From the NCBI GenBank assembly GCA_023435985.1, contig JAEZKY010000320.1, positions 1 through 58,537 on the forward strand: a stretch of DNA of 58,537 nucleotides, written 5' to 3'. Shown piece by piece: positions 17,595-26,580 of the stretch. This stretch comes from Bacillota bacterium (GTDB lineage Bacteria > Bacillota > Clostridia > Clostridiales > Clostridiaceae). The translations under genes and the position numbers were made by a program. The first letter of the stretch is position 1. Every line of letters begins with the position of its first letter. Below the pieces are notes generated by a model. The model saw only the letters and a list, made by a program, of their open reading frames with translations, was not told the origin of the DNA and ran no database searches.

Positions 17595-18188
17595 ATGGAA
17601 AAAAATGATTTGAATTATATGAATTATCAGGGGAACTTAAATAAAAAATTAGTAGCTGATAAGAGCATTGATTTAACTGCTATTGCATATGCTGCGGCAG
17701 AAGCGAAAAAAGTATTAGGGGAAATGCCTGAAAAAGCAATTGTAGAAGTTAGCGGTGATATTATTAAAAATGCTAAAAAGGCTATGGATTCTGGAAAAGA
17801 TGATTTAAAAAGTATAGAATATGCTATAGCGGCGGGAATTGTAGCAGGAAGGCCTGAAAAAAAACTGGAGGCAATTTCGGAAGTAACTCAAGAAGAAAAG
17901 AAAAAGATTGAAGAATACATAATTGCTCATACAATAGAAGTTAAACAGGCAGAAACGGCTTTTATATTTGACATACAAGTAAATTTAATTTATGAAAAAT
18001 CATTTACAAAAGTTAGAATAGTGAATAATTGCACAAATATTATTTTAATTGAAAAGAATGATGATATAATCTACATAAAAGAGGCAAGTTTATCTGATAA
18101 CAACTTATTAAAAACAGGTGAAAACATAGGTTCCTTGGATTTTATAGATATTAAAGATATTAAAGATATCATTGGAAAGAAAAAATAA
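17595..18188 (+). CDS. single-domain relative of L-cysteine desulfidase (UPF0597/CyuA), catalytic half absent
   Basis: 197 residues. The segments AIAYAAAEAKKVLGEMPEKA, IVEVSGDIIKNAKK, IAAGIVAGRPEKKLEAISEV and TNIILIEKNDDIIYIKE follow the first half of the UPF0597/CyuA (YhaM) cysteine desulfidase family in order. Family proteins are about 430 residues, with iron-sulfur cysteines in the second half. Here the protein stops after the linker. The family's CTEP motif is DLTA here, so the key N-terminal cysteine is missing as well. It has a good ribosome site (GGAGAGG) and its own terminator, so it looks expressed. A regulatory or binding role, or a decayed paralogue, are both possible. Confidence 0.7.
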   Translation: MEKNDLNYMNYQGNLNKKLVADKSIDLTAIAYAAAEAKKVLGEMPEKAIVEVSGDIIKNAKKAMDSGKDDLKSIEYAIAAGIVAGRPEKKLEAISEVTQEEKKKIEEYIIAHTIEVKQAETAFIFDIQVNLIYEKSFTKVRIVNNCTNIILIEKNDDIIYIKEASLSDNNLLKTGENIGSLDFIDIKDIKDIIGKKK

Positions 18189-18206
18189 GAATATGTTTTA
18201 TAAAAT

Positions 18207-18250
18207 AAGATTAATTAGAAGTATGTTATTACTTCTAATTAATCTTTTTC
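18207..18250 (+). terminator. strong terminator (possibly bidirectional)
   Basis: AGATTAATTAGAAGT and its complement (18230-18244) form a long stem followed by TTTTTC. It separates the desulfidase-like gene from the convergent NifX-like gene. Confidence 0.85.
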
Positions 18251-18255
18251 ATTTG

Positions 18256-18612
18256 TTAATTATTACAGTCATGAGCATGGCAAAGCTCGCCTGAATCCAC
18301 AATAGAACCTTCAAGCCATTTTGAAGCGACTGCTTTTACATCTCCAGAGCAGCCTCTTAATACTTCTATTCCAGCATTATTTAACACTCTAACAGCACCT
18401 TCGCCTATATTGCCTGCAAGCATAACCTTAACGCCTTTATCATAAAGTGTTGAGGCAATATTAGATTTACAGCCACAGCCTTCTGGTGATTGAAGTATTT
18501 CCGTATCTGTTATTTTTTTAGATTGTGTATCAACTGTGAAAAGTGTGTAATATTCACAATGTCCAAAGTGATCGTCAATGTTATTATTACGTGATGGTAA
18601 TGCAATTTTCAT
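18256..18612 (-). CDS. NifB/NifX-type iron-molybdenum cluster-binding protein
   Basis: 118 residues of the dinitrogenase-cofactor-binding family: MKIALPSRNNNIDDHFGHCEYYTLF, then GVKVMLAGNIGEGAVRVLNNAGIEV, the standard alpha/beta fold with the conserved HFGHC. Extra cysteines (EGCGCKSN and HDCNN) mark the stand-alone subfamily often found with Fe-S or sulfur genes. GGAGG seven bases before the ATG at 18612 selects this start; a much longer upstream frame is spurious. No nif genes are nearby, so it probably binds an Fe-S or Fe-Mo-type cluster in another pathway. Confidence 0.88.
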   Translation of the reverse strand: MKIALPSRNNNIDDHFGHCEYYTLFTVDTQSKKITDTEILQSPEGCGCKSNIASTLYDKGVKVMLAGNIGEGAVRVLNNAGIEVLRGCSGDVKAVASKWLEGSIVDSGELCHAHDCNN

Positions 18613-18660
18613 AAAATTAACCTCCATAAGATATATGTTGAGTATGGAATATGAAATATT

Positions 18661-18682
18661 ATTAATGTCATATGCCATTAAT
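18661..18682. promoter_or_regulatory. 22-bp imperfect palindrome upstream of the NifX-like gene
   Basis: ATTAATGTCATATGCCATTAAT matches its reverse complement at all but one pair. It sits 49 bases upstream of the leftward NifX-like start, where an operator would be expected. Confidence 0.4.
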
Positions 18683-18850
18683 AATATAATAAACTTATGA
18701 TGTAAAGATGTCAATAATAAGTAAAAATAGTTTTTATATTTTTTAGTGTATGGGAATTCATGGGGTTTATACTGGAGTACAATTTTAAGAAGATAATGAG
18801 TGGAGTGAATTTTATCCATATTAGAAAATATATTTAATCATTAGATATAC

Positions 18851-18865
18851 TAATGGTTATCATTA
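18851..18865. promoter_or_regulatory. 15-bp inverted repeat upstream of the siroheme gene
   Basis: TAATG-N5-CATTA lies about 100 bases upstream of the rightward reductase. It shares the TAATG/CATTA half-site with the 18661 palindrome at a different spacing. This may be a LysR or Fur-like site. Confidence 0.3.
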
Positions 18866-18967
18866 CATATTTGTATTTTACTTATAGATGTGCCTATATT
18901 ATACTTAAGTTTATCAAAATTTTATTTTAACTTATGAAGGATGTTTTAAAGGAGATGTATAGTTATT

Positions 18968-19825
18968 ATGGTTAACGCGAAAAGACAAAAGGAAATGAAA
19001 TCATTAGGATTTTTATTACAGAATGACAAAGAACATTATGCCGTTAGATTTTTAAGTAAAGCAGGTAATTTTACAGTAGAAGAGTTAAATAATATTAATA
19101 AAATTGCAGGAAAATATGGAAAAGGTTATTCTGGGATTACAACAAGACTTCAAATTGAAGTGCCTTGGATTAAAGATGAAGATGCTGAAAAGGTAATTCA
19201 AGAAGCAAAGGCATTAGGATTGCGTCATGGCGGTACAGGTCAGAGGGTAAGGCCTCTAGTTGCTTGTAAAGGAACTGTATGTCTTCATGGAAATATTGAT
19301 ACTCAAGAAATCTGCAGAGAGTTAGAAAATAAATATTTTGGAACAGATACGCCGCATAAATGTAAAATGGGAGTAGTTGGTTGTGCAAATAATTGTGCTA
19401 AAGCTAATATAAATGATATTGGAGTTATGGGCAGAACAATACCAGAATTTAATTTAGATAACTGTGTTGGTTGTGGCTTATGTGTACAAGACTGTAGACA
19501 AAAAGCATTGCAAGTGGTAGATAAGAAAATAGTTTATAATGAAAAATTATGTGTAAGTTGTGGTGAATGTGTACGAGTATGTAAAACAAATGCTGCCATT
19601 GAAAAAGAAAAAGGAGCAGAAATATTTGTTGGTGGAAGATTTGGACGTGGAATAAGGATTGGAGATTCACTAGGAAAAATATTTGCTGAAGAGGAGATAG
19701 TACCAGTTGTAGATAAGATAATGGAGTACTATAGAGAAATAGGTAATAAAGGAGAACGAATTTCTACTGTTATGGATAGAGTGGGAAAAGAAAAATTTAT
19801 AGATGATGTATTAAATAGGATTTAA
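18968..19825 (+). CDS. small siroheme sulfite/nitrite reductase with two 4Fe-4S ferredoxin modules
   Basis: 285 residues. An N-terminal reductase half (YAVRFLSKAGNFTVEELNNI; GYSGITTRLQIEVPWI) is followed by siroheme/[4Fe-4S] cysteines at about 100, 105, 139 and 143 (ACKGTVCLHG; VVGCANNCAKA). Two ferredoxin motifs lie near 166-176 (CVGCGLCVQDC) and 195-205 (CVSCGECVRVC). This is the compact AsrC-like layout seen in anaerobes, which reduces sulfite (or nitrite) with ferredoxin-type electrons. Neighbouring rhodanese, TSUP and NifX-like genes favour sulfite. AAAGGAG precedes the start. A LysR gene lies tail-to-tail. Confidence 0.88.
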   Translation: MVNAKRQKEMKSLGFLLQNDKEHYAVRFLSKAGNFTVEELNNINKIAGKYGKGYSGITTRLQIEVPWIKDEDAEKVIQEAKALGLRHGGTGQRVRPLVACKGTVCLHGNIDTQEICRELENKYFGTDTPHKCKMGVVGCANNCAKANINDIGVMGRTIPEFNLDNCVGCGLCVQDCRQKALQVVDKKIVYNEKLCVSCGECVRVCKTNAAIEKEKGAEIFVGGRFGRGIRIGDSLGKIFAEEEIVPVVDKIMEYYREIGNKGERISTVMDRVGKEKFIDDVLNRI

Positions 19826-19835
19826 TTTAATGAAT

Positions 19836-19863
19836 AATGAGGAATTATATTTAGTTCCTCATT
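19836..19863. terminator. bidirectional terminator
   Basis: AATGAGGAA (19836-19844) pairs with TTCCTCATT (19855-19863). It lies between convergent genes and overlaps the LysR stop. Confidence 0.65.
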
Positions 19864-20744
19864 GTCTTTACATAATTTTTTAGCATATCTATAAAAACTA
19901 AAGTTCCCCTTGATGGAGTGACTCCTTTGGGAATTATATACGAAAACTCGCGGCTATAACCATTAGGAGTTTTTAAAATAGAAATTTCATTATTTTTTAA
20001 TGAGTTTTCAATAACAAGAGATGAAATGAAAGTAATGCCTAAGTTATTTTTAACTGCTTCTTTTACGGAATAATTACTTCCAAAAACAATTATATTTTTA
20101 GGATTTATATTATTACTAGTTAAGAAGTGGTTTAAATATTCTCTTGTCCCAGAACCTACCTCTCTGCTTATCCATGTTTGATTTTGCAATTCTTGTGCTG
20201 AAAATTCATTATTTACTAAATAATGATTATAAGGAACAGCAACCTTCATTGCATCAGTATAAAAATGATTAATTACAAAGTTTGAAGAAGGAACGGTGCC
20301 TTCAACGAGAGCTAAATCAACTTGAAAACTTTTAACTTTATCACAAATATGATGGGTATTTTCTATTGTAACTTCAAGTTCCAAATCAGGATAAGCCTTT
20401 GCAAATTTTCCTAAGAAAGCAGGTAAAAGATATTCACCTATTGTAAGGCTTGCACCAATATGTAATTGACCTTTTAGTATGTTATTGCTGTCCAATAAAT
20501 CATTTCTAGTATCGTCTAATAGTTTTATAATTTGCTTTGAACGCTCATAAAGAAGATAGCCGCTTTGAGTTATGTTTATATTTTTTTGCTTAACTGAGCG
20601 TTGTATCAAAACTGTATCAAAATAATCTTCAAGATGTTTTATATGTAAACTGACACTAGGCTGCGATAAATTAATAGCTTCTGCAGCCTTAGTGAAATTT
20701 TTGTATTCTACAACAGCCATAAACGTCTTAAGCTCATCTATCAT
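19851..20744 (-). CDS. LysR family transcriptional regulator
   Basis: 297 residues. The N-terminal winged helix reads FMAVVEYKNFTKAAEAINLSQPSVSLHIKHLE, and the C-terminal effector domain has GQLHIGASLTIGEYLLPAFL and VDLALVEGT. It is of the CysL/CbbR branch by feel. The ATG at 20744 behind GAAAGGG is preferred over an overlapping GTG at 20753. Convergent to the siroheme reductase, so it could control that or a distant target. Confidence 0.88.
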   Translation of the reverse strand: MIDELKTFMAVVEYKNFTKAAEAINLSQPSVSLHIKHLEDYFDTVLIQRSVKQKNINITQSGYLLYERSKQIIKLLDDTRNDLLDSNNILKGQLHIGASLTIGEYLLPAFLGKFAKAYPDLELEVTIENTHHICDKVKSFQVDLALVEGTVPSSNFVINHFYTDAMKVAVPYNHYLVNNEFSAQELQNQTWISREVGSGTREYLNHFLTSNNINPKNIIVFGSNYSVKEAVKNNLGITFISSLVIENSLKNNEISILKTPNGYSREFSYIIPKGVTPSRGTLVFIDMLKNYVKTMRN

Positions 20745-21016
20745 AAAATTCACCCTTTCAAATAATAAGTAAAGTTAATGATTATTAAAAAAAATATATA
20801 TTTCACTTATGATTATACTACATTTTTATTTACAATATAAAGAATTGTAGTGAAAGATTAGTTATAAGTATTATAAGGAGAACTTAGATGTTGTTGGATT
20901 ATGGCTGGGTTAAATGATAATAAAAGAGGTATAGTGGTTATAATAATAGATTTTATTAACCTGGTATTAGAAGAATTCATATTATAATATTATAGAAATA
21001 TTAAATTGTGGAAATT

Positions 21017-21784
21017 ATGAAGAAGTGTAATTGCAAAAAACATAGGAAACACAAAAAAACAAGTGATAAAAAGAGAAAATCATGTAATCAAAATCCGTAT
21101 TCCGAAGCAGTCATACCGCCATGTGCAGAATATTTAAAAAATGATAATGTATTATTAATAAACGGCGATTTGCTTTATATAAATAATAACAAGCTGTATG
21201 CATTTATTTCTTCAAATGCTTCTAATCAAAATTCTGAAGGTGATTCAAGTGAATCGCTAAATACTAACATTGAAATTAGTATGACAACATTTATAATTGG
21301 ATTATTTATTAATCAAATCCAAAAGGGAATTATAAAATATGATGAAGATAAGCCTATTCATCAAGATAAAAAGATTGATTCATTAATACATCAATGGCTA
21401 GAAGAATCATTAAGTGAATCTGAAACAAATCAAGGAAAAAGAAAATCTGAAGAATTTCAATTATCTAAGGAATCCGAAAACCCCGACGGACAAGCCAATA
21501 AATCTAGTTCAAACGAAGAATCTAAAGAATCAGGAATAGCAAAAGGTATTCAAATAGAATATTCATTAAACTTTATCATATCTAACGGCAATGCTATTGT
21601 TAATTTTGTGACATATACTTTAGATATAACTGAGCTTAATTATATAATATTATTTACTCTAAATAGATTAGAAGGTGATCCAGGATTATATTTTGCGAAT
21701 AATGGTTATGCAACGCCTATTCCTGCAAATATATATTTAGCTGGATTAAATATAAGATTTGGGAGAAATAATGAATTTGTATAA
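21017..21784 (+). CDS. hypothetical protein with basic Cys-rich start and acidic linker
   Basis: 255 residues. A basic opening (KKCNCKKHRKHKKTSDKKRK) is followed by a small domain (about 30-70), a hydrophobic stretch TTFIIGLFINQIQKGII, an Asp/Ser/Glu-rich linker (125-175) and a C-terminal beta-rich part (IQIEYSLNFIISNGNAIVNF...). I recognise no family. The Lys/Cys/His-rich start recalls spore-surface proteins, but this is weak. The ribosome site is poor; a GTG at 21008 is an alternative start. Confidence 0.6.
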   Translation: MKKCNCKKHRKHKKTSDKKRKSCNQNPYSEAVIPPCAEYLKNDNVLLINGDLLYINNNKLYAFISSNASNQNSEGDSSESLNTNIEISMTTFIIGLFINQIQKGIIKYDEDKPIHQDKKIDSLIHQWLEESLSESETNQGKRKSEEFQLSKESENPDGQANKSSSNEESKESGIAKGIQIEYSLNFIISNGNAIVNFVTYTLDITELNYIILFTLNRLEGDPGLYFANNGYATPIPANIYLAGLNIRFGRNNEFV

Positions 21785-21897
21785 GAAATCTTTTAGTAGC
21801 TACAATCATATAAAATGTTTGATTTTTTTATTACAACATATATATAAATAATTTATAAAAATGAAATATTGATTTTAGCAGTTTGAGTGAAAAAAGG

Positions 21898-21928
21898 CAT
21901 GTACAATTTTGCATAAAATTTGTACATG
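21898..21928 (-). terminator. terminator for the ClC gene
   Basis: On the minus strand CATGTACAA and TTGTACATG pair around a 13-base loop, followed by CCTTTTTT. Confidence 0.8.
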
Positions 21929-21951
21929 TCTCTCGGTTCAAAAATAAATAT

Positions 21952-23538
21952 TCATTTAAGTATTTCAGAACTTTCACTCATTGATGTAAGTATATCAGTT
22001 ATTTTACAAGCTCTATCTTCGTTAGTAAGTACAATTAAATAATCGCCAGGAAAAATAACGGTATCTCCTTTAGGGATTATCTCTTCATCACCGCGTTTAA
22101 CAGCTACTAACAAGCAACGGGAAGGCCATTTAATTTCTTTAATTTGTTTACCATCTAATTTCGAACCCATACACACTGGAAATTCTAAAATAGCTTTATT
22201 CTTTTTATTACCGATAGATGTTTTATTACCACTATTTTTAAGGATTTTTTCAAGCAGTGCTTCATAAACTGGCTTGGAACCTAAAGCATCTGCTACTATA
22301 TATGCAATTATAGCAACGATGGCTAAAGAAAGTAAATGATTAAAGGAGCCAGTCATTTCTGTAATTAAGATAGTTCCAGTTATAGGGGATTTTACTACAG
22401 CAGCAAAGTAACCGGCCATACCAAGTATAATAAAATTACTTATATACATACTATCAAAGTGAGCAAAATGTATAAGTATTACTCCGTAGGTATTTCCAAT
22501 TAGAGCACCAATTGTAAGTAACGGAAGAAAGATTCCACCAGGAGCTCCAGAACCGAAGCTTACCATAGTAAATAGAAATTTCATAACAAGAACAATTATT
22601 AAAAGTTTTAAAGAAAAATTTCCTACGGTTAATGATGTTATAAGTTCATGTCCACCGCCTAGGACTTGAGGTAATAAAAGTCCAAAGATAACTGATAATA
22701 GCAAAGGAATAATGATTCGTAATTCCTTCCTTAACCAGGTTTGCTTTACATATAAATCTTGAGTTTTTAGGAGAGTTACATTAAATAATACTCCTAGAAC
22801 ACCTATTATAATACCTAATAAGATTATGTAAAAATAAAATTTAAGTGGAAGTAAAGCAAGATTTCCGAAATTAAATACTGGTTTTAAGCCTAGAAAACCA
22901 CTAGCTATGAAATCTGCTGATAAGGCAGATGATATAGCAGATAATAAAATTAAAGGTGAAAAATTTTTATGAACTTCTTCTAATGCAAACATTGTTCCTG
23001 CTAAGGGTGCATTAAATGCAGCAGCAAGTCCAGCACTAGCTCCACTTGTAATGAGATATTTTTCTTCAATCTTTATTCTTTTAAATATTTTACTAAAACC
23101 TTGTCCAATTGCGGCACCTAATTGGACAGAAGGACCTTCTCTTCCTAAGGAAAGTCCAGCGCCTATTGAAAGAACTCCTCCAAAGAATTTTCCAATTATG
23201 ATTCTCCACCATGACATATCAAGCTTTCTAAGTAAAACACCTTCAATCTGTGGAATTCCGCTTCCACTAATCATAGGTTCATTTTTAACCATTAAGCCTA
23301 CAATATATCCTATAACTATTAAAGCCAAAATCCATGGCAAAATGAGTATAGGTTTATTGGAGATGGTTTTATAAATATAATCTAAAATAATTTCTGCTTT
23401 TTCAAGTGCAAGACGATATAGTACAATTAATAACCCTGAAGTAATCCCTATACCTACCCCTTCAAAAACAAGCTTTAACTTAAAATTGTGCCAGTGAAAC
23501 AGTGTATTATAGGTATTTTGTTTATTTTTTGATTCCAA
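21952..23538 (-). CDS. ClC-type chloride channel/antiporter with TrkA-C domain
   Basis: 528 residues. The transport part (about 20-430) shows the ClC filter motifs GSGIPQIEG, GREGPSVQLG (with the gating glutamate) and GAPGGIFLPLLTIGA. A TrkA_C (RCK_C) domain follows at about 450-520 (EFPVCMGSKLDGKQIKEIKWPSRCLLVAVKRGDEEIIPKGDT). ClC proteins with this tail are usually H+/Cl- antiporters regulated by a ligand. RCK_C domains can bind c-di-AMP or nucleotides, but which one applies here cannot be read. Monocistronic. Confidence 0.92.
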   Translation of the reverse strand: MESKNKQNTYNTLFHWHNFKLKLVFEGVGIGITSGLLIVLYRLALEKAEIILDYIYKTISNKPILILPWILALIVIGYIVGLMVKNEPMISGSGIPQIEGVLLRKLDMSWWRIIIGKFFGGVLSIGAGLSLGREGPSVQLGAAIGQGFSKIFKRIKIEEKYLITSGASAGLAAAFNAPLAGTMFALEEVHKNFSPLILLSAISSALSADFIASGFLGLKPVFNFGNLALLPLKFYFYIILLGIIIGVLGVLFNVTLLKTQDLYVKQTWLRKELRIIIPLLLSVIFGLLLPQVLGGGHELITSLTVGNFSLKLLIIVLVMKFLFTMVSFGSGAPGGIFLPLLTIGALIGNTYGVILIHFAHFDSMYISNFIILGMAGYFAAVVKSPITGTILITEMTGSFNHLLSLAIVAIIAYIVADALGSKPVYEALLEKILKNSGNKTSIGNKKNKAILEFPVCMGSKLDGKQIKEIKWPSRCLLVAVKRGDEEIIPKGDTVIFPGDYLIVLTNEDRACKITDILTSMSESSEILK

Positions 23539-23580
23539 TTTTTTGCCTCCATTATTGCTGTATATAAAAGTTATAAACTT

Positions 23581-23604
23581 CTATCTTCAAAATTTTGAAG
23601 ATAG
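23581..23604. promoter_or_regulatory. perfect 24-bp palindrome upstream of ClC
   Basis: CTATCTTCAAAA followed by its exact complement TTTTGAAGATAG, centred 54 bases upstream of the ClC start. No T run, so an operator is more likely than a terminator. Confidence 0.5.
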
Positions 23605-23758
23605 GACATATATATATTAGCATATATATATATGTATGTTAATATACAACTGAAAGTAAATTATAAGAAGAGAGTAAATAATGACAATGTTATCTTAAAA
23701 TTTAGAACTATTAAATCGAAAACAATGTACAATATATAGGCTAATTAATAAGACAAAG

Positions 23759-24553
23759 TTATTTTTTTGCAAGAATATTTCTTATTTTAATAAAGGCACC
23801 TTGACTAGTTGGAGCAATATATCTTTTCTTTGGATGCTTATCTTCTACAGCCTTAATATATTCACTAATTATAGTGTCTATATTAGTGGATTCGCTTAAT
23901 TTAAAATATCTATATTGCTTTTTCTCTAGTTGTTTTATATAAGGTTTAAAATATGAATCTATTTTCATCCAATTAAACTGTTTAGATATATTTTTTTGGT
24001 TAAAGCCTGTAGCATAACTACCTGGTTCGATTAATATGACAGGAATATTAACATCTTTGAGTTCTTTTAATTCTTCATTTAAAGATGGAGCTATAGCTTC
24101 TAATGCAAACTTGGTTGCACAGTAAGGAGAGAGAAAAGGGATTGGATAGCGGCCAGCTAAAGATGATAAGAAAATTATTCGTCCTTTTTTTCTAGAAATC
24201 ATCTGATTTAAGACAAGTTGAGTTAATTCAATTGGGGCAAATACGTTAGTTTTAAATGTATTTATATACTTGTTAATATCTACTTCAGCTACCGAGCCAG
24301 AATCTCCGATAGCAGCATTGTTTATTAAAACATCAATTTTAATATCTGTTATTCTCATTCTATCTTCGCTACATAAAATATCTAGTTTAAAGCTTTCTAG
24401 GGGGAGTGCATATTTTTTATTTAATGAATTTAACATATTGGCTTGGTCTTCGGTATGTGTTGTTGCATATACATAATGCCCTCTTCTAGCTAAAGCAATT
24501 GCTGCTTCAAATCCAAGTCCGGAACCACAGCCGGTAATTAATATTCTTTTCAT
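23759..24553 (-). CDS. SDR family oxidoreductase
   Basis: 264 residues: ILITGCGSGLGFEAAIAL (nucleotide loop), DVLINNAAIG, a catalytic serine in IIFLSSLAG, and YCATKFALEA with the YxxxK pair. The C-terminal half (VPVILIEPGSYATGF; KRYIAPTSQGAF) is like classical 'extended-tail' SDRs acting on retinoid or steroid-like or lipid substrates; the substrate is unknown. It lies downstream of ablB but behind a terminator. Confidence 0.85.
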   Translation of the reverse strand: MKRILITGCGSGLGFEAAIALARRGHYVYATTHTEDQANMLNSLNKKYALPLESFKLDILCSEDRMRITDIKIDVLINNAAIGDSGSVAEVDINKYINTFKTNVFAPIELTQLVLNQMISRKKGRIIFLSSLAGRYPIPFLSPYCATKFALEAIAPSLNEELKELKDVNIPVILIEPGSYATGFNQKNISKQFNWMKIDSYFKPYIKQLEKKQYRYFKLSESTNIDTIISEYIKAVEDKHPKKRYIAPTSQGAFIKIRNILAKK

Positions 24554-24647
24554 TTCATTACCTCAATTCGTTTAAAATTAAAGAAATATGAAGTCGTTTA
24601 TGTATATTATTTCTTGTATTCATATAAGTATGTGTTAAAAAATATAA

Positions 24648-24686
24648 AAAAATAAGACTCAATTATATTAAAGAGCCTTATTTTTA
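24648..24686 (-). terminator. terminator closing dapB-ablB
   Basis: The minus strand has an 11-bp stem (AAATAAGGCTC / GAGTCTTATTT, one G-T) followed by TTTTTTATA, directly after the ablB stop. Confidence 0.85.
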
Positions 24687-24688
24687 TA

Positions 24689-25549
24689 TTATTGACTTTT
24701 TATATTTTTAACCCAAATATTCATATCTTCAAAGGTACCACATATGTTACAATCATTAACAATTCGGCCTGTAAAGGCATAATTTTGCTTGCTTAATACA
24801 TAATTGATACTTGGATTTATGGCTCTGGATAAACTGTATAAGGTTATAAAACCCTTAAATTTAAGATCGCATTCTAGAGTGTGAACAATATTTGATAATA
24901 TTCCATTACCCTCATAAGGGGGGGAAGTGGCACAATCAGTTATTTCTGCATTTAAGTTTTCTCTATCCATGTTTGCAGAGGCTATGCTGATAATTTTTTC
25001 ATCATAAATAGCAACCTTATATAAAACTTTTTTATCCATATTTTCTCTTAAAAAACCTTCATCATAAATAGGGTAAGGATATGTGGAAAAAACTGTAGAG
25101 AATAGTTTTATCATTTCTTTTATATCACTTTTTGTTGCATTTCGTATAATATAATCTAAATTATTATGATTGGGTATAAATGTGTTTTTTACATTTGAAC
25201 ATTTATTAATTAAGGAGTTTTTTTCTATAAAATTACTACAGATTTCTCTATCACTGCTGATAAAGTAGGACATACAAAGTGCATCTTTGCCTTTAAAGTA
25301 TCCAGAAATTTTTCCCTCCAATTTAAAACCTGCATTAGTAAAAAAATCTGAAGTCTCCATATCACAATAGCAAATGACTTTACCCAAGTGTTGTTTTGAA
25401 GCATAATGTATTATTCTTTTTAGGTTTTGAACGGATATATTAGTAATATCAATTATTTTTACACGCTTACTGGCCAAATCTACATATATTTTAGTACGAT
25501 CTATATTAGTGTAATAATTGTTAATGGATTTATAGTTGTCTAACTTCAT
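24689..25549 (-). CDS. ablB: beta-lysine N6-acetyltransferase
   Basis: 286 residues. The N-terminal half is the AblB-specific region (VDLASKRVKIIDITNISVQN; FFTNAGFKLEGKISGYFKGKD). The C-terminal half is a GNAT domain with STYPYPIYDEGFL, IASANMDRENLNAEITDCAT, PPYEGNGILSNIV and the terminal VNDCNICGTFEDMNIWVK, all typical of the family. AblB acetylates beta-lysine to N-epsilon-acetyl-beta-lysine, a compatible solute. Its usual partner AblA (lysine 2,3-aminomutase) is not in the window; instead dapB is the upstream operon gene. AAGGAGGAT precedes the start. Confidence 0.9.
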   Translation of the reverse strand: MKLDNYKSINNYYTNIDRTKIYVDLASKRVKIIDITNISVQNLKRIIHYASKQHLGKVICYCDMETSDFFTNAGFKLEGKISGYFKGKDALCMSYFISSDREICSNFIEKNSLINKCSNVKNTFIPNHNNLDYIIRNATKSDIKEMIKLFSTVFSTYPYPIYDEGFLRENMDKKVLYKVAIYDEKIISIASANMDRENLNAEITDCATSPPYEGNGILSNIVHTLECDLKFKGFITLYSLSRAINPSINYVLSKQNYAFTGRIVNDCNICGTFEDMNIWVKNIKSQ

Positions 25550-25686
25550 TAAATTTTATCCTCCTTTTTTGTTTTTTTATTTGAGTTACTTAATTAAGGA
25601 GAGATTTTTATAATTTTCTCATAAATTAATCATTTCCTCATAACTTTAGAAAATGTATGCTTAAATTTTTTTCTGGATAAATATTA

Positions 25687-26544
25687 TTATTTTTTAAGAT
25701 CTATAGCTAACATTTTATTATTATTAGAAATTTGAGCCCTTTTATTAAGGTATAAATCTTCGATAATTTTTGATATAGACAAAACATCACGCATTTCAAA
25801 AAAACCAATCTTATCTTTAATAAAATTTATTGCATTAATTGCACCTTTGGCAAAGACTTTTCGTGAAAAAGATTCATGGGAAATAGTGATTTCATCATAT
25901 TCACCAGCAATTAAAACTTCATGTTTTCCTACGATACCTCCAGCTCTCACTGAATTTATTGATATATTATCTAAAGATATATCTTTATTTGAGTATAATA
26001 AACCATCTTTTATTTCATTAGCTATTTTTAAGGCTGTACCGGATGGAATATCTTTCTTATTTTTATGATGTGATTCAGTAATTTGAAAATCGTAATTATT
26101 TAATAAAATTGATGCTAATTTTGTTAATATCATTAATACGTTTACTCCATTAGTTATATTGGGAGCATATACTACACCAGTTTGGTTATTAAGTGCTAGA
26201 GTCTTTATTTCATTTAATTCTATTTCAGAAAAACCTGTAGTACCGACGACTAAATTTATACCTAGATTAGATATAATATGTGCATTTTTTAAAGTTGCTT
26301 CAGAAGTTGAAAAATCGACAACAACATCTGGTCTATATTTTATAAGCAATTCGTCTAATTTGTTAGTACCTTCAATCTTTATACCAAGTTCTTGGATGCC
26401 AAGTACTTGGCCTAAATCCATGTGCTTTTTTATGCTTCCAGGACTGCACATAGCTAATACAATTTTCATATCTTTTTGTTCAAATATCATTTTGGCTATT
26501 TCTTTCCCGGTTTTTCCAATACCAATTAAACATACTTTTAACAT
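25687..26544 (-). CDS. dapB: 4-hydroxy-tetrahydrodipicolinate reductase
   Basis: 285 residues. NAD(P)-binding start VCLIGIGKTGKEIAKMIF, then VVDFSTSEATLKN, VVGTTGF, APNITNGVNVL and the catalytic-site motif ESHHKNKKDIPSGTALKIA. DapB reduces the cyclic dipicolinate intermediate on the way to diaminopimelate and lysine. It is slightly longer than usual (about 250-270) because of a basic C-terminal tail. AAGGAGG fixes the start. The leader is a ydaO-type riboswitch, and ablB lies 137 bases downstream with no terminator between. Confidence 0.93.
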   Translation of the reverse strand: MLKVCLIGIGKTGKEIAKMIFEQKDMKIVLAMCSPGSIKKHMDLGQVLGIQELGIKIEGTNKLDELLIKYRPDVVVDFSTSEATLKNAHIISNLGINLVVGTTGFSEIELNEIKTLALNNQTGVVYAPNITNGVNVLMILTKLASILLNNYDFQITESHHKNKKDIPSGTALKIANEIKDGLLYSNKDISLDNISINSVRAGGIVGKHEVLIAGEYDEITISHESFSRKVFAKGAINAINFIKDKIGFFEMRDVLSISKIIEDLYLNKRAQISNNNKMLAIDLKK

Positions 26545-26580
26545 AATAAGCCTCCTTGTAAATTTTGGTATTAATTAAGC

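Noticed and set aside
18613..18819. Long N-terminal extension of the NifX-like gene
   Set aside because: The extension is hydrophobic nonsense over AT-rich DNA, and a perfect GGAGG is placed before the ATG at 18612.
24554..26544. SDR gene at 23759 as third gene of the riboswitch operon
   Set aside because: A strong terminator lies between ablB and the SDR gene.
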